From positions 1 through 64,000 of the IMG/VR virus record IMGVR_UViG_3300009370_000014: 64,000 nt of DNA; one strand, written 5' to 3'. A model generated the notes under the pieces. It did not search any database. It saw nothing but the letters and a program-made list of their open reading frames with translations, and had not been told where the DNA came from. Origin of the DNA: a virus. This document shows, in pieces, positions 47,321 to 57,287 of this stretch (position 1 is its first letter; each line of letters starts with the position of its first letter). The position numbers and the translations under genes are program-made.

Positions 47321-48224
47321 TAGTCTCCCAATGCTCTCTATTAAAAATGACTCCATCTAGAGTCGATGTAAATAACTTATTTTCATCCTTAGCTTTTTCC
47401 AACTTATAAAGTCTTATCGTAGCATCTCTAGCATTTCGAAAAACTATTGCTTCGGGAGTTAGTAAGTTTTCATTAAAACAAGTATGAATAATTTCTTTAA
47501 AAGTATACATGTCAATAGATTTACCTTCTCGAAAAGCCTGGTTCTTTAAATTTTCCAAAACTAAGGTACTCTCTATTTTCATATTACTTAAATAATATGT
47601 CTCAGTGGGTTTCATTCTTTGGAAAGAAGCGACACTTCCTAGATGATGAAATAGTATCAACGCAACCACGATCTCTCTATTAACCTTGGAAAATCCGGAA
47701 GATATATCAAACATGCTTCGTAGGTACTGCACCAATCCTGATTTGCCATAGTAGTAATCCTTATACGCAGGAACGTTATAAAAATTAGAATCCTCCTCAA
47801 TAGAATTCTTTAAAAACTTTTCTCTAAAAACAGAAACAAGACTCTTTAAAGTCTCATTCTTAAAGGGGTAGTCTATTACAGGAGAGATCTCCTCTAAAGG
47901 ATCTATTCCTACTTGAGCAGCAAATAATTCGTCTCCCCCATAAGCACTTTTAATATAATGAGAAATACTCCATTGAGAACCCCACTTACCTTTATCTTGA
48001 ATCTCCATCCACATTTGAACAAAATCATCTTCATTCAAGTCTTCATGAGGGGACCATATCTTAACCTCACTAGTGCCATATTTGTTGTTTAACCAGGCAG
48101 AATAATATTTTTTATTAGTACGAGTGACTCCTACCTCTATCTTCTTAACTAAAAAGACTTCCCCCTTTATTTTCTTTCCAGGAGTAAGGATAGCTAGGTT
48201 AGTCTCATGAATCTTTTCAGTCAT
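47292..48224 (-). CDS. YhaM-like OB-fold/HD protein, 310 aa
   Basis: ATG 48224 with AAGGAC. The N-terminus (GEVFLVKKIEVGVTRT through EVKIWSPHEDL, residues 15-70) looks like the OB fold of YhaM-type 3'-5' exoribonucleases, followed by a helical region where an HD site would sit; here it reads LILFHHLGS, so the metal site is altered. Possible RNA or DNA binding. Overlaps dut by 29 nt. Moderate confidence. Confidence 0.5.
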   Translation of the reverse strand: MTEKIHETNLAILTPGKKIKGEVFLVKKIEVGVTRTNKKYYSAWLNNKYGTSEVKIWSPHEDLNEDDFVQMWMEIQDKGKWGSQWSISHYIKSAYGGDELFAAQVGIDPLEEISPVIDYPFKNETLKSLVSVFREKFLKNSIEEDSNFYNVPAYKDYYYGKSGLVQYLRSMFDISSGFSKVNREIVVALILFHHLGSVASFQRMKPTETYYLSNMKIESTLVLENLKNQAFREGKSIDMYTFKEIIHTCFNENLLTPEAIVFRNARDATIRLYKLEKAKDENKLFTSTLDGVIFNREHWETNGKSTNDKN

Positions 48225-48564
48225 ATAAAGTCCTTGCTTCATGACTAAACTCAGAGTACTGAGGATACTCTTCTTCTATAGTCCTTTTTAGAGCCTCATA
48301 CTCTAAAGGAGTGAGTCTCTTACGAGCTTCTTCTGCAATGTCATCTGAAGCATCATCTAAGTATTCTTCTAGATCTTGATAAACTGGAATACTAGATTTC
48401 TGCAAACCTTCTATATAATGTTCTGTAACTTGGTTAGCTAAGTCCTCATTAAAAGTACACATATTAATGCGTTTAGCTTTAGAATTCCAAACAACAAAGA
48501 TAGTGGTTCTATCTATCTCATCAGCTCTATCCAAGTCAGTAATTTCATGTAAATGCTCAGCCAT
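48217..48564 (-). CDS. hypothetical acidic protein, 115 aa
   Basis: Asp/Glu-rich. GAGAGAA upstream of ATG. Overlaps the YhaM-like gene by 8 nt. The gap 48565-48735 has only a weak 30-codon frame. Confidence 0.6.
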   Translation of the reverse strand: MAEHLHEITDLDRADEIDRTTIFVVWNSKAKRINMCTFNEDLANQVTEHYIEGLQKSSIPVYQDLEEYLDDASDDIAEEARKRLTPLEYEALKRTIEEEYPQYSEFSHEARTLYD

Positions 48565-48735
48565 ATCGAGTTTCTCTCATTCCTTTGATTCTCAAAAGAT
48601 TATAAGTAAATTCGCCAAATTCCGTAACCTTATTAATAGTAGTTAAGATTTTTTAGAAGAAATAATATATATAAACTCTGCGCTAAGGTACCTTGCTTAG
48701 GCATATGAATAACATTTAATAACATATAAGTTTTA

Positions 48736-50694
48736 TTATAAAGAACAGACATCTGAGTCACAGTACTTCTCAGGAGTAGATTCTTCATTTTCGGTCCACT
48801 TAATAGGGTTTAATCTTAATACCATTTCATTATACTGTTGTTCCGAGATAGCCTCATATGTCATTTGGGGATAAATACTGCTATCTCTAGGGAGGAAACT
48901 CACTCCTTTAAGTTGGTATTGAAAATAGTTTAAAGCATGATGAATCTGACATCCTTCGGTGTCAGGATCAAAATTCACAGTAGCAGATACTTGATTATCT
49001 GCCCAATACTTTTGCATAAAAGCACAAAGACTTAATTTTTCCCACATAGAGATACTGGATTCAGCTCTAATATTTCCTACATCTACTGGAAAACTAGTAA
49101 TCATAGTATTTTCTGGATTTGTCACATCTGCTTCCATATCGTAGCCTGCATTAAATACATTCTTAAGAATCTTGTGATTTTTATTAGCTCTTACACGTAC
49201 GATATAAAATCTACTAATAGGATAATGAATTCCGGGTGTAGCTCCAGCCAATAAACTAACGGACCCAGAAGGCTTGACTGATGTACATTTGATACTTTCT
49301 GGTATACATAGCCATTCACTATACGTTTTATCATAGGCTTTAACTGCTGCATATCCTTGTTCACACCATTCTTTAAGTATATGAAGTCCTCTGCCCTCAA
49401 TAAATTGAGCAATTCCCGACATTGAACAGCCTATACGTCTATTTCGAAGCATTACTCTATTTGTTTCAGGCCAATGACTTTGGCCGAGAGTTACAGTTTT
49501 AGCATATAGATATGCAAACTTTAAAGTTCTAATATAATCTTCTAGATCTATATTTCTATGAGGAAAAGTTTCAACTAAACAACATAACTCGTAAGATTCT
49601 AAGGTTTGCTCTAAGCAGGGATTTCCACCTTCAGCTCTTGCATCTTTATTATCAGGAGCTTCAACCATTCTACTATACGCTTGCATATTTTCTAACCAAG
49701 CATATCCAGGTTCTCCATGCATATGAGTTCTGGAAGCAGGATATGTGTAATCCATACCTAGTTCACTAAAAATAGAGTTATTACTAGCCCACCTATGATG
49801 AATACACTCTTTTTCAAAGAGCTCTCTATTTTTGAGATTCATAAATTCTTCATCATTAGGAGATCCAAAAGCAATCTCAGCTGAACGACGAACGTTCCCT
49901 GCAACTACACAGCGACCTATCAGATTCATGATGTCAACTATTAAAGTTACAGTGATAGGGCTGTCATGGATAGAATCTAGTGTCTCCCGTAAGCTCAGAT
50001 GAAGTTCCTTTAAAGGATCTGGACCTGAAGAAGTTCCGCCAAATCCTTTAATAGGTAATCCAGCTTCCCTAATCTTAGAGTAAATAAATTTAACCGTAGA
50101 ACTGCCTTCTATGAAATAACTGTTTAGCAGCATTTCTACACTTTTAACCCACCCTTCTCTACTATCGGGAATAGTATATTGAGTGGTCTTCTTAGTTCCA
50201 GGAGTTCTTACTATTAATTTATGTTTTCCTTTGGTATCAAATCCAACGCCTACGCCAAGCATAGACATATCCATTAGAAAACTAAAAGGCTTAGCTAAAT
50301 CTTTATCTAGGTTTTTAGTAGAAACCATAGCACAGTTATTGAGAGCCGCAAATACTTTACGTTCCTTAGTAACTGCACTTCCCATAGCCCAAAGACCTCT
50401 ACCTGGTGGTAAAAACTTCATATAAAATATACGGTCGTACATTTCTTGAGCACTAATTTGAGCTTTCTTAGAATCCCAGTCTAAACCTCTCTCCTTTATC
50501 CATTCTTCCTGCATTCCATAGCAACCATTAACTACTCTTTCAATAGTTTCATACCAATATTCATTAGTACCATTCGGTTTTAATCTCGAATAAGTTCTCC
50601 TGTATACAAAATTACCTAACCCATTAAATCCAAAAGGAGGGTTCAAATCTGCATAGGAAAGTACAAAATTTTTATCTAAATTAAAGTTAGTCAT
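48736..50694 (-). CDS. nrdJ: class II (adenosylcobalamin) ribonucleotide reductase
   Basis: 652 residues, monomeric RTPR-like size. Catalytic landmarks: Cys in NNCAMVS (about residue 118), radical Cys and Glu in GNPCLEQ (about 355), SVKPSGSVSLLAGATPG (about 480) and a C-terminal redox pair CDSDVC. Reduces ribonucleotides to deoxyribonucleotides using coenzyme B12 and no oxygen, so the host must make or take up B12. Neighbours give it a place in the dNTP set. Confidence 0.92.
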   Translation of the reverse strand: MTNFNLDKNFVLSYADLNPPFGFNGLGNFVYRRTYSRLKPNGTNEYWYETIERVVNGCYGMQEEWIKERGLDWDSKKAQISAQEMYDRIFYMKFLPPGRGLWAMGSAVTKERKVFAALNNCAMVSTKNLDKDLAKPFSFLMDMSMLGVGVGFDTKGKHKLIVRTPGTKKTTQYTIPDSREGWVKSVEMLLNSYFIEGSSTVKFIYSKIREAGLPIKGFGGTSSGPDPLKELHLSLRETLDSIHDSPITVTLIVDIMNLIGRCVVAGNVRRSAEIAFGSPNDEEFMNLKNRELFEKECIHHRWASNNSIFSELGMDYTYPASRTHMHGEPGYAWLENMQAYSRMVEAPDNKDARAEGGNPCLEQTLESYELCCLVETFPHRNIDLEDYIRTLKFAYLYAKTVTLGQSHWPETNRVMLRNRRIGCSMSGIAQFIEGRGLHILKEWCEQGYAAVKAYDKTYSEWLCIPESIKCTSVKPSGSVSLLAGATPGIHYPISRFYIVRVRANKNHKILKNVFNAGYDMEADVTNPENTMITSFPVDVGNIRAESSISMWEKLSLCAFMQKYWADNQVSATVNFDPDTEGCQIHHALNYFQYQLKGVSFLPRDSSIYPQMTYEAISEQQYNEMVLRLNPIKWTENEESTPEKYCDSDVCSL

Positions 50695-50915
50695 CCTAGA
50701 TTCTCCTGAGAGCTAATAGTTGTGAAGAGAGACTCTTCATTTTTAAGAGCTAACTGAGAAAGTCTTACAGAAGTAGCTAGTATTTCATCAGTTAACATTT
50801 TTACATGAAAATTTAGGGGAGAAGTTGTGTCTTCCTTGAAAGCTAATATAAATTTCTCAGCTTCAAGATTCATTGACTCCCCATTAGGATGTTTAATTAT
50901 TATCCTTGTTTTCAT
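50691..50915 (-). CDS. hypothetical protein, 74 aa
   Basis: Overlaps the RNR start by 4 nt; may be a co-translated accessory. Beta N-terminus, helical middle. No family. Confidence 0.6.
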   Translation of the reverse strand: MKTRIIIKHPNGESMNLEAEKFILAFKEDTTSPLNFHVKMLTDEILATSVRLSQLALKNEESLFTTISSQENLG

Positions 50916-50940
50916 AATATCCCCTGTATATACATATAAA

Positions 50941-50970
50941 TAAAGGGCACCATATAAGTGGGTGCCCTTT
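50941..50970 (-). terminator. rho-independent terminator
   Basis: GGGCACC / GGTGCCC stem with loop CACTTATAT and a TTTATTT tail, after the stop at 50994. Confidence 0.75.
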
Positions 50971-50993
50971 CATTTAATAATTTTAGTGTAAAT

Positions 50994-51365
50994 TTAAGCC
51001 AAAGTGGAAGCTAATTTAACCGAAGCAGATACTGTATCTTCAACTTTTTTTGAGGCAGTAGAAGGAGTATTATTCTTTTCCCAGAATTCTGACAATTCAC
51101 GAATTCTTACAAGAGTCTCTTCTCTTTCATCTATGATTGTCTCTTCTTCATCTATCTGAGGAGTAGTAACTATGTAAGTCTTGCTTAGAAATTTAGGGGT
51201 ACCATCAACTATTTCAGGAGTTGGAATTGTAACTTTAAAGCGAATGCCTTTTGCTTTACCTTTGGTAGAGTATTTTACCTCAAATGAGGTAATTCCAAAT
51301 AACTTATTACCATCAAGATTTACGGTAGGTACAGCAAAATCATCATCAGTTGTTAATGTTAACAT
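50994..51365 (-). CDS. hypothetical protein, 123 aa
   Basis: Beta-rich N-terminal part, acidic middle (DEEETIIDEREE) and Ser/Thr tail. Last gene before the terminator at 50941-50970. No family. Confidence 0.6.
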   Translation of the reverse strand: MLTLTTDDDFAVPTVNLDGNKLFGITSFEVKYSTKGKAKGIRFKVTIPTPEIVDGTPKFLSKTYIVTTPQIDEEETIIDEREETLVRIRELSEFWEKNNTPSTASKKVEDTVSASVKLASTLA

Positions 51366-51523
51366 TTAAGATCCTTTGAACTTTCATATTGTCGCTGCCA
51401 GGCAGCAGACCTATAGCCTAAGAAGTACTTTACAATCTTAGGTCGGGTTTTTAAATCTTCTTTACGTTTTTTATCTAATTGCTCCTGTATAGAGCAGTTA
51501 TCATTTTCATTTGGACATGTCAT
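51359..51523 (-). CDS. small protein, 54 aa
   Basis: ATG 51523 (MTCPNEND). Two Cys near the start; basic middle. Overlaps neighbours by a few nt. Not recognised. Confidence 0.5.
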   Translation of the reverse strand: MTCPNENDNCSIQEQLDKKRKEDLKTRPKIVKYFLGYRSAAWQRQYESSKDLKC

Positions 51524-51647
51524 TTGAGTCGTCCTTAGACATATAAGCCATAATATCAAAGCCTAGGGAGATAGACTCTAGACAAAGAGAATCTTTATCA
51601 GTCTTAATATGTTTCTCCAGTGCTTTTAGTAATCTTTTAATAATCAT
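51507..51647 (-). CDS. small protein downstream of the RT, 46 aa
   Basis: ATG overlaps the RT stop (ATGA), so it is probably translated by coupling with the RT. Acidic helical protein. Could be a retron-linked accessory, but nothing is recognised. Confidence 0.55.
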   Translation of the reverse strand: MIIKRLLKALEKHIKTDKDSLCLESISLGFDIMAYMSKDDSNDMSK

Positions 51648-52777
51648 AGTATCGGAATCTCCGTTATTAATTCATTATAACCTTTAGTTTTTAGTATAAA
51701 ATCGAATTTATCTTTTAGTTTTTTTCCTTTTATTTCATTAACTTGGATAAAATAATTAATCTGTCCTCGAATCCACTCTAAAAATTGAATTTCTGTTCGA
51801 TTTGTTTTAGCAGCCTCCTTAGCGATGCTATTTTGAGTCATGTTATGCAAGATACATTTTAATAATTCACGCTTCCGACGTAAGAGATCAGGCTTATCGT
51901 TTACCACCATACCTAAGACGTATTGTCTAGCTGGAGTCCTGTATACTTTTGTCTTACGGGTATTCAAAGTAAATCCTTTAGAGCTAAGAACATCAGACAT
52001 CTTAGTTATAACAGTATCTATCTCACTTTTTACATATACGTTTCCTTCTTTATCAGTATATTCTTTTTTTTCAAAATCTTTATCTGTACTTAAAGTTATG
52101 TCATCAGCATATCTAGTATAGGCAAACCCTGCATCTCTAGCAAGTTTACGTAAATCCTCATCAAAATAGAAGTGACCTACTAAATTAGATATAGTAGGAG
52201 AAGTAGGTGCTCCCTCAGGTACAAAAAATTTAAATGTGCAAAGCTCTGAGAGATACCTGGATACATTATCAGGATACTTAAAATGTTTCTGAAATAACTC
52301 GTATAAGTGTTTCTGCTTAATTGAATTGAAGTAATGTCTGAGATCTAGAGAAACAACAATCTTTTTGTTAGCATGTACTTTAGCCGTATCTCTAGTCTTT
52401 TTTCCTTTTCTAAATCCTGTAATATAATCGGGTAGGAAAGTATCAGCAGGATCTAGTATCTTTCGTTTTATCTGTTTCTGAACATACATCATGCAATCTT
52501 TAGGCTCCTGTAATTTTCGAAACTTTCCTTTATTAGACTTACCTTTTTTAGGAATACTCCAAAACTTATATTGCTGATTTTTATCTTTACGTAACCAATT
52601 AACAGTTCTTTTTTTTACTCCTAATGTATCTGCAAGCATACCTATATCAAGAATCACTGGAAATCCCGAAGTTTCTTGATACTTTAAAATGGAACTTAGA
52701 TCACAAATTTCAAATAAAGAGGGATTAACTCCTTGAAAACCTACTTGCTCTAAACGATAAGGTGATATTTCTATCAT
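51644..52777 (-). CDS. retron-type reverse transcriptase
   Basis: 377 residues. Motifs in order: IPKKGK and RKLQEP (RT1 region), ITGFRKGKKTRDTA then SLDLRHYFNSI (RT2-3), PEGAPTSPTISNL (RT4), YTRYADDITLS (catalytic YADD, RT5) and YVLGMVVNDKPDLLRRK (RT7), the pattern of retron and retron-like RTs. DGR RTs use a different segment before YADD, so DGR is unlikely. No msr-msd RNA is recognised: the upstream side is the terminase gene. Its ATG (52775-52777) overlaps that of the divergent terminase (52776-52778). SD GGAGAG lies inside the terminase gene. Confidence 0.85.
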   Translation of the reverse strand: MIEISPYRLEQVGFQGVNPSLFEICDLSSILKYQETSGFPVILDIGMLADTLGVKKRTVNWLRKDKNQQYKFWSIPKKGKSNKGKFRKLQEPKDCMMYVQKQIKRKILDPADTFLPDYITGFRKGKKTRDTAKVHANKKIVVSLDLRHYFNSIKQKHLYELFQKHFKYPDNVSRYLSELCTFKFFVPEGAPTSPTISNLVGHFYFDEDLRKLARDAGFAYTRYADDITLSTDKDFEKKEYTDKEGNVYVKSEIDTVITKMSDVLSSKGFTLNTRKTKVYRTPARQYVLGMVVNDKPDLLRRKRELLKCILHNMTQNSIAKEAAKTNRTEIQFLEWIRGQINYFIQVNEIKGKKLKDKFDFILKTKGYNELITEIPIL

Positions 52778-54437
52778 GAAAATATTCTCTCCAGCTCAGT
52801 ACAAAGCAGAAAATTCTGACGTTATGCAGGGACTTTCTAAATCTCAATTTGCTGAGTCAGTAATGCGACTAAAAGGTCAAAGATATAGTTTAGATAGATA
52901 TCCTATGTTCAGGGCTATTTATAATGTTAGTGACGAGGTAACTGAGACACTGTTAAAGACAGGAAGACAAGTTTCTAAGTCTACTTTTAATGCTAAAGAG
53001 ATACTTGTAGATTCAATGAGAATCCCTCATTTAAATACATTATTCGTAACTCCTCTACAGGAGCAAACAGCCCGTTTCAGTAGGAACTATTTAGGGGAAG
53101 GTATAGCGAATACCCCTTTTATACAAAAGTATTTTTGGCACACAATGTGTCAAAATAATATTTTCTCTAGAGGATTATCAAACGGTAGTCTTGTTCAATT
53201 AACTTACTCCTTGTTAGATGCGGAACGCGCTAGGGGAATACCTGCTGACAAGTTAGTATTTGATGAAGTCCAAGACATACCTATAGACAACATACCTATC
53301 ATTAATGAGTGTCTATCTGCTTCTCCTTATAAATGGAAAACTTATACTGGAACTCCTAAAACATTAGACAACACTATAGAGTATTATTGGCTTAAATCTA
53401 CAATGTGTGAATGGGGAGTTATATGTCCTTTCTGTAGAAATATGAATATACCTGATGATGATCATGTTTGGGATATGATTGGACCGCAAGGACCTATTTG
53501 CCTTAAATGTAAAGCAGATCTACGGAATGATATTCATAAAGGAACTTGGGTTACTACAAATAAGGATTATTTAAATGCAGAGGTAGTTGGGTTTCACTTA
53601 CCTCAAATTATTATGCCCATTCATTACGATAGTAAGAAAGCTTGGAAAGAACTACTAATCAAGAAAAATAGGTATTCTCCTGCACAGTTTGCCAACGAAT
53701 GCTTAGGGTTAAGTTATGATCAAGGAGGCAGATTACTTACCCTGTCAGAACTTAAGTCAGTATCTACAGGTCGTGTTTGGGAGAAATGGGATCCTGATAT
53801 TCCTATTGAACATGCTTTTGCAGGAATTGATTGGGGCATTTCAGCACAAACTAGTTACACTGTCTTAGTCATAGGAGGAATAGATCCTTTAGATAAAAGA
53901 TTTAAGGTAGTATATATCAAAAAATTCTACTCCACGGATACGCTTGATCAGATTGACCAAATTATCGGAATCTGTAAGAACTTTAATGTACTACGTATAG
54001 GAGCAGATGTAGGTGTAGGACATACTAACAATCTCATACTTGATGAAAATTATGGGATTCATAGAGTCTTTAAAATGAACTATACAGCAACTCGTAAAAG
54101 AGTTCTCGAATATAATAAACGAGGTTTCTTCTCTTTGGATAGAACTATATCTTTAAACCTTATGTTTATGGCTATAAAGCAAGGACAAGTAGAGTTTCCT
54201 TCTGAATCATTTATGGATTTATTTTATCCAGATTTCATGACTATGTACGAAGAGATCGTAGAATCACGACGAGGTATTTCTAAAGTATTTACTCGAAATC
54301 CTAAAATTCCTGATGACGTAGTTCATGCTCTTAATTTTTGTATGTTCACAGCTTACAAATACTATGATCATGAATACACTCGTATGGCTACTAATCATGA
54401 TTTTCTTGTGGATGATGAATTAGGACTTGAGTTCTAA
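52776..54437 (+). CDS. terL: large terminase subunit
   Basis: 553 residues. Walker A LLKTGRQVSKST (about residue 60), Walker B-like ADKLVFDEVQD (about 165), a Cys4 zinc site CPFC / CLKC (about 215-250), and RNase H-fold nuclease residues in AGIDWGIS (about 350), ADVGVG (about 410) and PDDVVHALNF (about 518). It packages DNA through the portal. SD AAGGTGAT lies inside the RT coding region. Plus strand, against most of the window. Confidence 0.9.
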   Translation: MKIFSPAQYKAENSDVMQGLSKSQFAESVMRLKGQRYSLDRYPMFRAIYNVSDEVTETLLKTGRQVSKSTFNAKEILVDSMRIPHLNTLFVTPLQEQTARFSRNYLGEGIANTPFIQKYFWHTMCQNNIFSRGLSNGSLVQLTYSLLDAERARGIPADKLVFDEVQDIPIDNIPIINECLSASPYKWKTYTGTPKTLDNTIEYYWLKSTMCEWGVICPFCRNMNIPDDDHVWDMIGPQGPICLKCKADLRNDIHKGTWVTTNKDYLNAEVVGFHLPQIIMPIHYDSKKAWKELLIKKNRYSPAQFANECLGLSYDQGGRLLTLSELKSVSTGRVWEKWDPDIPIEHAFAGIDWGISAQTSYTVLVIGGIDPLDKRFKVVYIKKFYSTDTLDQIDQIIGICKNFNVLRIGADVGVGHTNNLILDENYGIHRVFKMNYTATRKRVLEYNKRGFFSLDRTISLNLMFMAIKQGQVEFPSESFMDLFYPDFMTMYEEIVESRRGISKVFTRNPKIPDDVVHALNFCMFTAYKYYDHEYTRMATNHDFLVDDELGLEF

Positions 54438-54508
54438 ATTAGAAAATATATTTTTAGATACATCAAAAGCATCTATTTAAAACTAGGAATCTCTAAAAGA
54501 TATATGTA

Positions 54509-54772
54509 TCATGATAATTTTTTATCAAAGATATATTTTTGAGCTTGAGCTGTATATACATAACCTATAATAGGTGTTTCTCCATCACCTAGAGAAACAG
54601 CTTCTACTAGTACAGGATACTCCTTTGGCCCCTTATGAACAAAATCAGGACACTTTTGAGAGATAAAATCTGTAAAAGCTCGTTTATTTATAATAAGCAT
54701 AGCATCTTTAAACAGAGAGTAACGATCTCTTACTTGTTCTAAGATATGCATATCCCGGTTTTCAGTTTTCAT
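54509..54772 (-). CDS. hypothetical protein, 87 aa
   Basis: ATG overlaps the upstream stop. Alpha/beta (EYPVLVEAVSLGDGETPIIG). No family. Confidence 0.55.
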   Translation of the reverse strand: MKTENRDMHILEQVRDRYSLFKDAMLIINKRAFTDFISQKCPDFVHKGPKEYPVLVEAVSLGDGETPIIGYVYTAQAQKYIFDKKLS

Positions 54773-55104
54773 TAGATTCCTTCTGACTCTGGAGTAGTAC
54801 CGAAGGCCTGTTTACGTATCTTTCTTTCTAACTCCTCTAAAGCTTTATAATCTTTATTATCTAAGGCTAATTTAATAGTATCTGCTAAAATCATAGCAGA
54901 ATCTCTTCCTATTTTTTGTATCTTATGGGACATATCATCTAAAGTCTTTTTAGACTCTGTCTTGTCTATTTTTTCCTCTAAATGATAGATATATCCTTTC
55001 TGAAGTCTAATCAAATCAGTTACAGGAATAACTACCATGTATCCTTCTTCAGGTTTAGGGTCTCCTTGTAGGGGATTAAAATTAAATAACTTTGATAAAT
55101 CCAT
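54772..55104 (-). CDS. hypothetical helical protein, 110 aa
   Basis: Helical with coiled-coil character (YIYHLEEKIDKTESKKTL). Follows the helicase gene; possible accessory. No family. Confidence 0.55.
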   Translation of the reverse strand: MDLSKLFNFNPLQGDPKPEEGYMVVIPVTDLIRLQKGYIYHLEEKIDKTESKKTLDDMSHKIQKIGRDSAMILADTIKLALDNKDYKALEELERKIRKQAFGTTPESEGI

Positions 55105-55119
55105 TGATATGTATCACTC

Positions 55120-56748
55120 CTAAACATCAAATATCTCTTTTTGGTAATCTGAGAGATAGTGTCTAATTCTGGGTATAAATTCGAAGAATCTAGCATCCAA
55201 TAAATAAGTAGTACAAGTATCATTTTCTGTTCTGATACTTCTACCTAAAGATTGCAGAAGAGCTATAGAAGTAGACCACTCCTTATAACCAGGATTTGTA
55301 ACAAATTTCCACATTGTATAATGGTTATACACAGGAAATGGAACGCAAACTATTATTTGAAAAGTAGATTCTGTTCCAACTAAGTTTACTCCTTCTTTCA
55401 TACCTGGAGCAACTAATACAGAGTTCGGTTTATTTCTATGGTTTTCCAGGAGTCTCCCTCTACTTTTTGCCTGGTATGTAAAACGAGGAGACTTAAGTCT
55501 TATAACAATATTATCAAGAATATTAAAACTTTGAGTATGAATCAATCCTTTTTCATTGGGATGATTTTTTAGTATATCACGTATATCTTCTATCAATACA
55601 GGAAGAGAATCTTTTCGTTGAGAATATGCCATACTAGGACCATCCTCAGCATGTACATATACTACCGAATGATTACCTGACTCAAAACTAGTAGGTACTT
55701 TATAATGAAATACTTCTTCTGGTTTTAAACCAAGCTCCTTACAGAAGATTTTAGTATCCAAAATAGTAGCACTCATAAATATAATTATATTATTAATATC
55801 AAAGAATTGGGATTTCAATATACCCTTTACTGAGATAGGAGTAGATGTAAGCTTTTTTATTCCATTAGATTCTGAGAACGTATACGAGAAGAAAGCAGTA
55901 TTAATATTCTTTCTCTGAAACGATGCTTGACCAAGTTTCTCTTTATAGGTAAGTAGCATTCGTTTTATAGATGACTTACTTGAGTGCGGTTCAAGAGATA
56001 GAATTTCCTTCTGCATTTCATAAATATAATTATCAAATAGGTCCTCTAAAAATTGAGGTTCTATTACATCCACAGATTTAGTAAATTTGAAGTTTCTATT
56101 AGAGAAACATATACTAGGATCAGGAGTATTAAAACTGACGAAGGGTTCTTCTTCGAAGGATCTCTGAAATAAATCAGTTACAATCTTAGGAACATTATGT
56201 CCTTCGTCTAGTACTAGGTTAGTACCATTAAATATTCCCATTCTCATCTTATTTTGAAAATAAAAACTATGGTAATTTAGGATCGAATAATCTGCTTCGG
56301 CTGTTTCCTTTAAAGCACCTTCATAGATGCATTCATGACATCTAGAAAAAGCACCTAATCTTTTGTTAAACCATTTAGTAGCTTCATTGCAATTTTTCTT
56401 CTCAGCACACTGGTTCCATTGCTTAGCTGTAGTAGGTATAACACCTAAGTTTTTAGGAGGTCCTTTTAAATGACACCTATAGTGAGAGGCTCCCTTCAAA
56501 AGTTTAAACTCAGGATAATCCGAAACATACTGGTCTTGCAATATAACTTGAGGAGTCAGAATTCTACCTGAACCTAAATGACGTAATATCTCAACAGCAA
56601 TAGCAGACTTACCGGAACCAGTAGGTGCTTCTAGTATTATGTATTTAAACTTTTTTTTTACAGCAGATACACAACAATCAATTGCTTCTTGTTGCTCTTT
56701 TCTAAAACTTTTAAACGGGTGGATCCCCTTCATTGTTGTTGTCGTCAT
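55120..56748 (-). CDS. DinG/XPD-like superfamily 2 helicase
   Basis: 542 residues. Motif I APTGSGKSA (about 40), motif II LDEGHNVP (about 195; DEGH instead of DEAH), motif III-like MSATILDTK, and motif VI QSLGRSIRT (about 505). Several Cys (CHLK, CAEKKNC, CHEC; about residues 87-145) are placed as in the Fe-S domain of XPD/DinG. Would unwind DNA 5'-3' in replication or repair. A-type Fe-S carrier is encoded in the same genome. Start either at 56748 or the sixth codon. Confidence 0.85.
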   Translation of the reverse strand: MTTTTMKGIHPFKSFRKEQQEAIDCCVSAVKKKFKYIILEAPTGSGKSAIAVEILRHLGSGRILTPQVILQDQYVSDYPEFKLLKGASHYRCHLKGPPKNLGVIPTTAKQWNQCAEKKNCNEATKWFNKRLGAFSRCHECIYEGALKETAEADYSILNYHSFYFQNKMRMGIFNGTNLVLDEGHNVPKIVTDLFQRSFEEEPFVSFNTPDPSICFSNRNFKFTKSVDVIEPQFLEDLFDNYIYEMQKEILSLEPHSSKSSIKRMLLTYKEKLGQASFQRKNINTAFFSYTFSESNGIKKLTSTPISVKGILKSQFFDINNIIIFMSATILDTKIFCKELGLKPEEVFHYKVPTSFESGNHSVVYVHAEDGPSMAYSQRKDSLPVLIEDIRDILKNHPNEKGLIHTQSFNILDNIVIRLKSPRFTYQAKSRGRLLENHRNKPNSVLVAPGMKEGVNLVGTESTFQIIVCVPFPVYNHYTMWKFVTNPGYKEWSTSIALLQSLGRSIRTENDTCTTYLLDARFFEFIPRIRHYLSDYQKEIFDV

Positions 56749-56995
56749 TTTTAAGATCTATCCTCCCTTCACAGCCTACCATCTCAATTAAGGTAGTTAG
56801 ATCTTCACCTACTCTTGTTATGTCCACACCATACGGAACTTCTATCTCCATAGAAATTTTTAATTTAGAGTTATACTTATCTAATGAATCTTCTTTAAAG
56901 CTAAGATTTTTTATAACTGATTTATTAAAAATTAGGAATCCGCCCACTTCCTTTTCAACTGTATCTTCAGTCTTCTCTTTTTCCGAACCACTCAT
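56711..56995 (-). CDS. hypothetical acidic protein, 94 aa
   Basis: Acidic at both ends, overlaps both neighbours. The middle (LKISMEIEVPYGVDITRV) is beta-rich. No family. Confidence 0.55.
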   Translation of the reverse strand: MSGSEKEKTEDTVEKEVGGFLIFNKSVIKNLSFKEDSLDKYNSKLKISMEIEVPYGVDITRVGEDLTTLIEMVGCEGRIDLKNDDNNNEGDPPV

Positions 56996-57287
56996 TTCCG
57001 TCCCAAAATCTATCCGGTCTTACGAAATCCGGATCTTCTTTTCTGTTTATAGAATCTTGGTAATGTAATATTCCATAGGTTAATAACATGCCTTCTACAA
57101 ATGATCTAGGATCAAAAGAGTCGTTCTCCTCTAGATCTAACATACTATGAGCTACTTGTGATACCATTCCCTGCAGCTTAGCATTTTCACGTTTTATATG
57201 GTCTGCAACATCCATTATGGTGAACTCTCCAGCAGCTAAGCTATGAAAAAATTTACTAGCAGTTTTTCCTGTTATTTCAGGTAACAT
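56967..57287 (-). CDS. hypothetical protein, 106 aa
   Basis: ATG 57287 with GGAGG; overlaps the polymerase stop (TAATG). Helical. Placed between polymerase and helicase, so possibly replication-linked. No family. Confidence 0.6.
   Translation of the reverse strand: MLPEITGKTASKFFHSLAAGEFTIMDVADHIKRENAKLQGMVSQVAHSMLDLEENDSFDPRSFVEGMLLTYGILHYQDSINRKEDPDFVRPDRFWDGNEWFGKRED

Noticed and set aside
51644-52777. Diversity-generating retroelement or group II intron RT
   Set aside because: Motif before YADD is APTSPTISNL type, there is no maturase or endonuclease domain, and no template/variable repeat pair was seen nearby.
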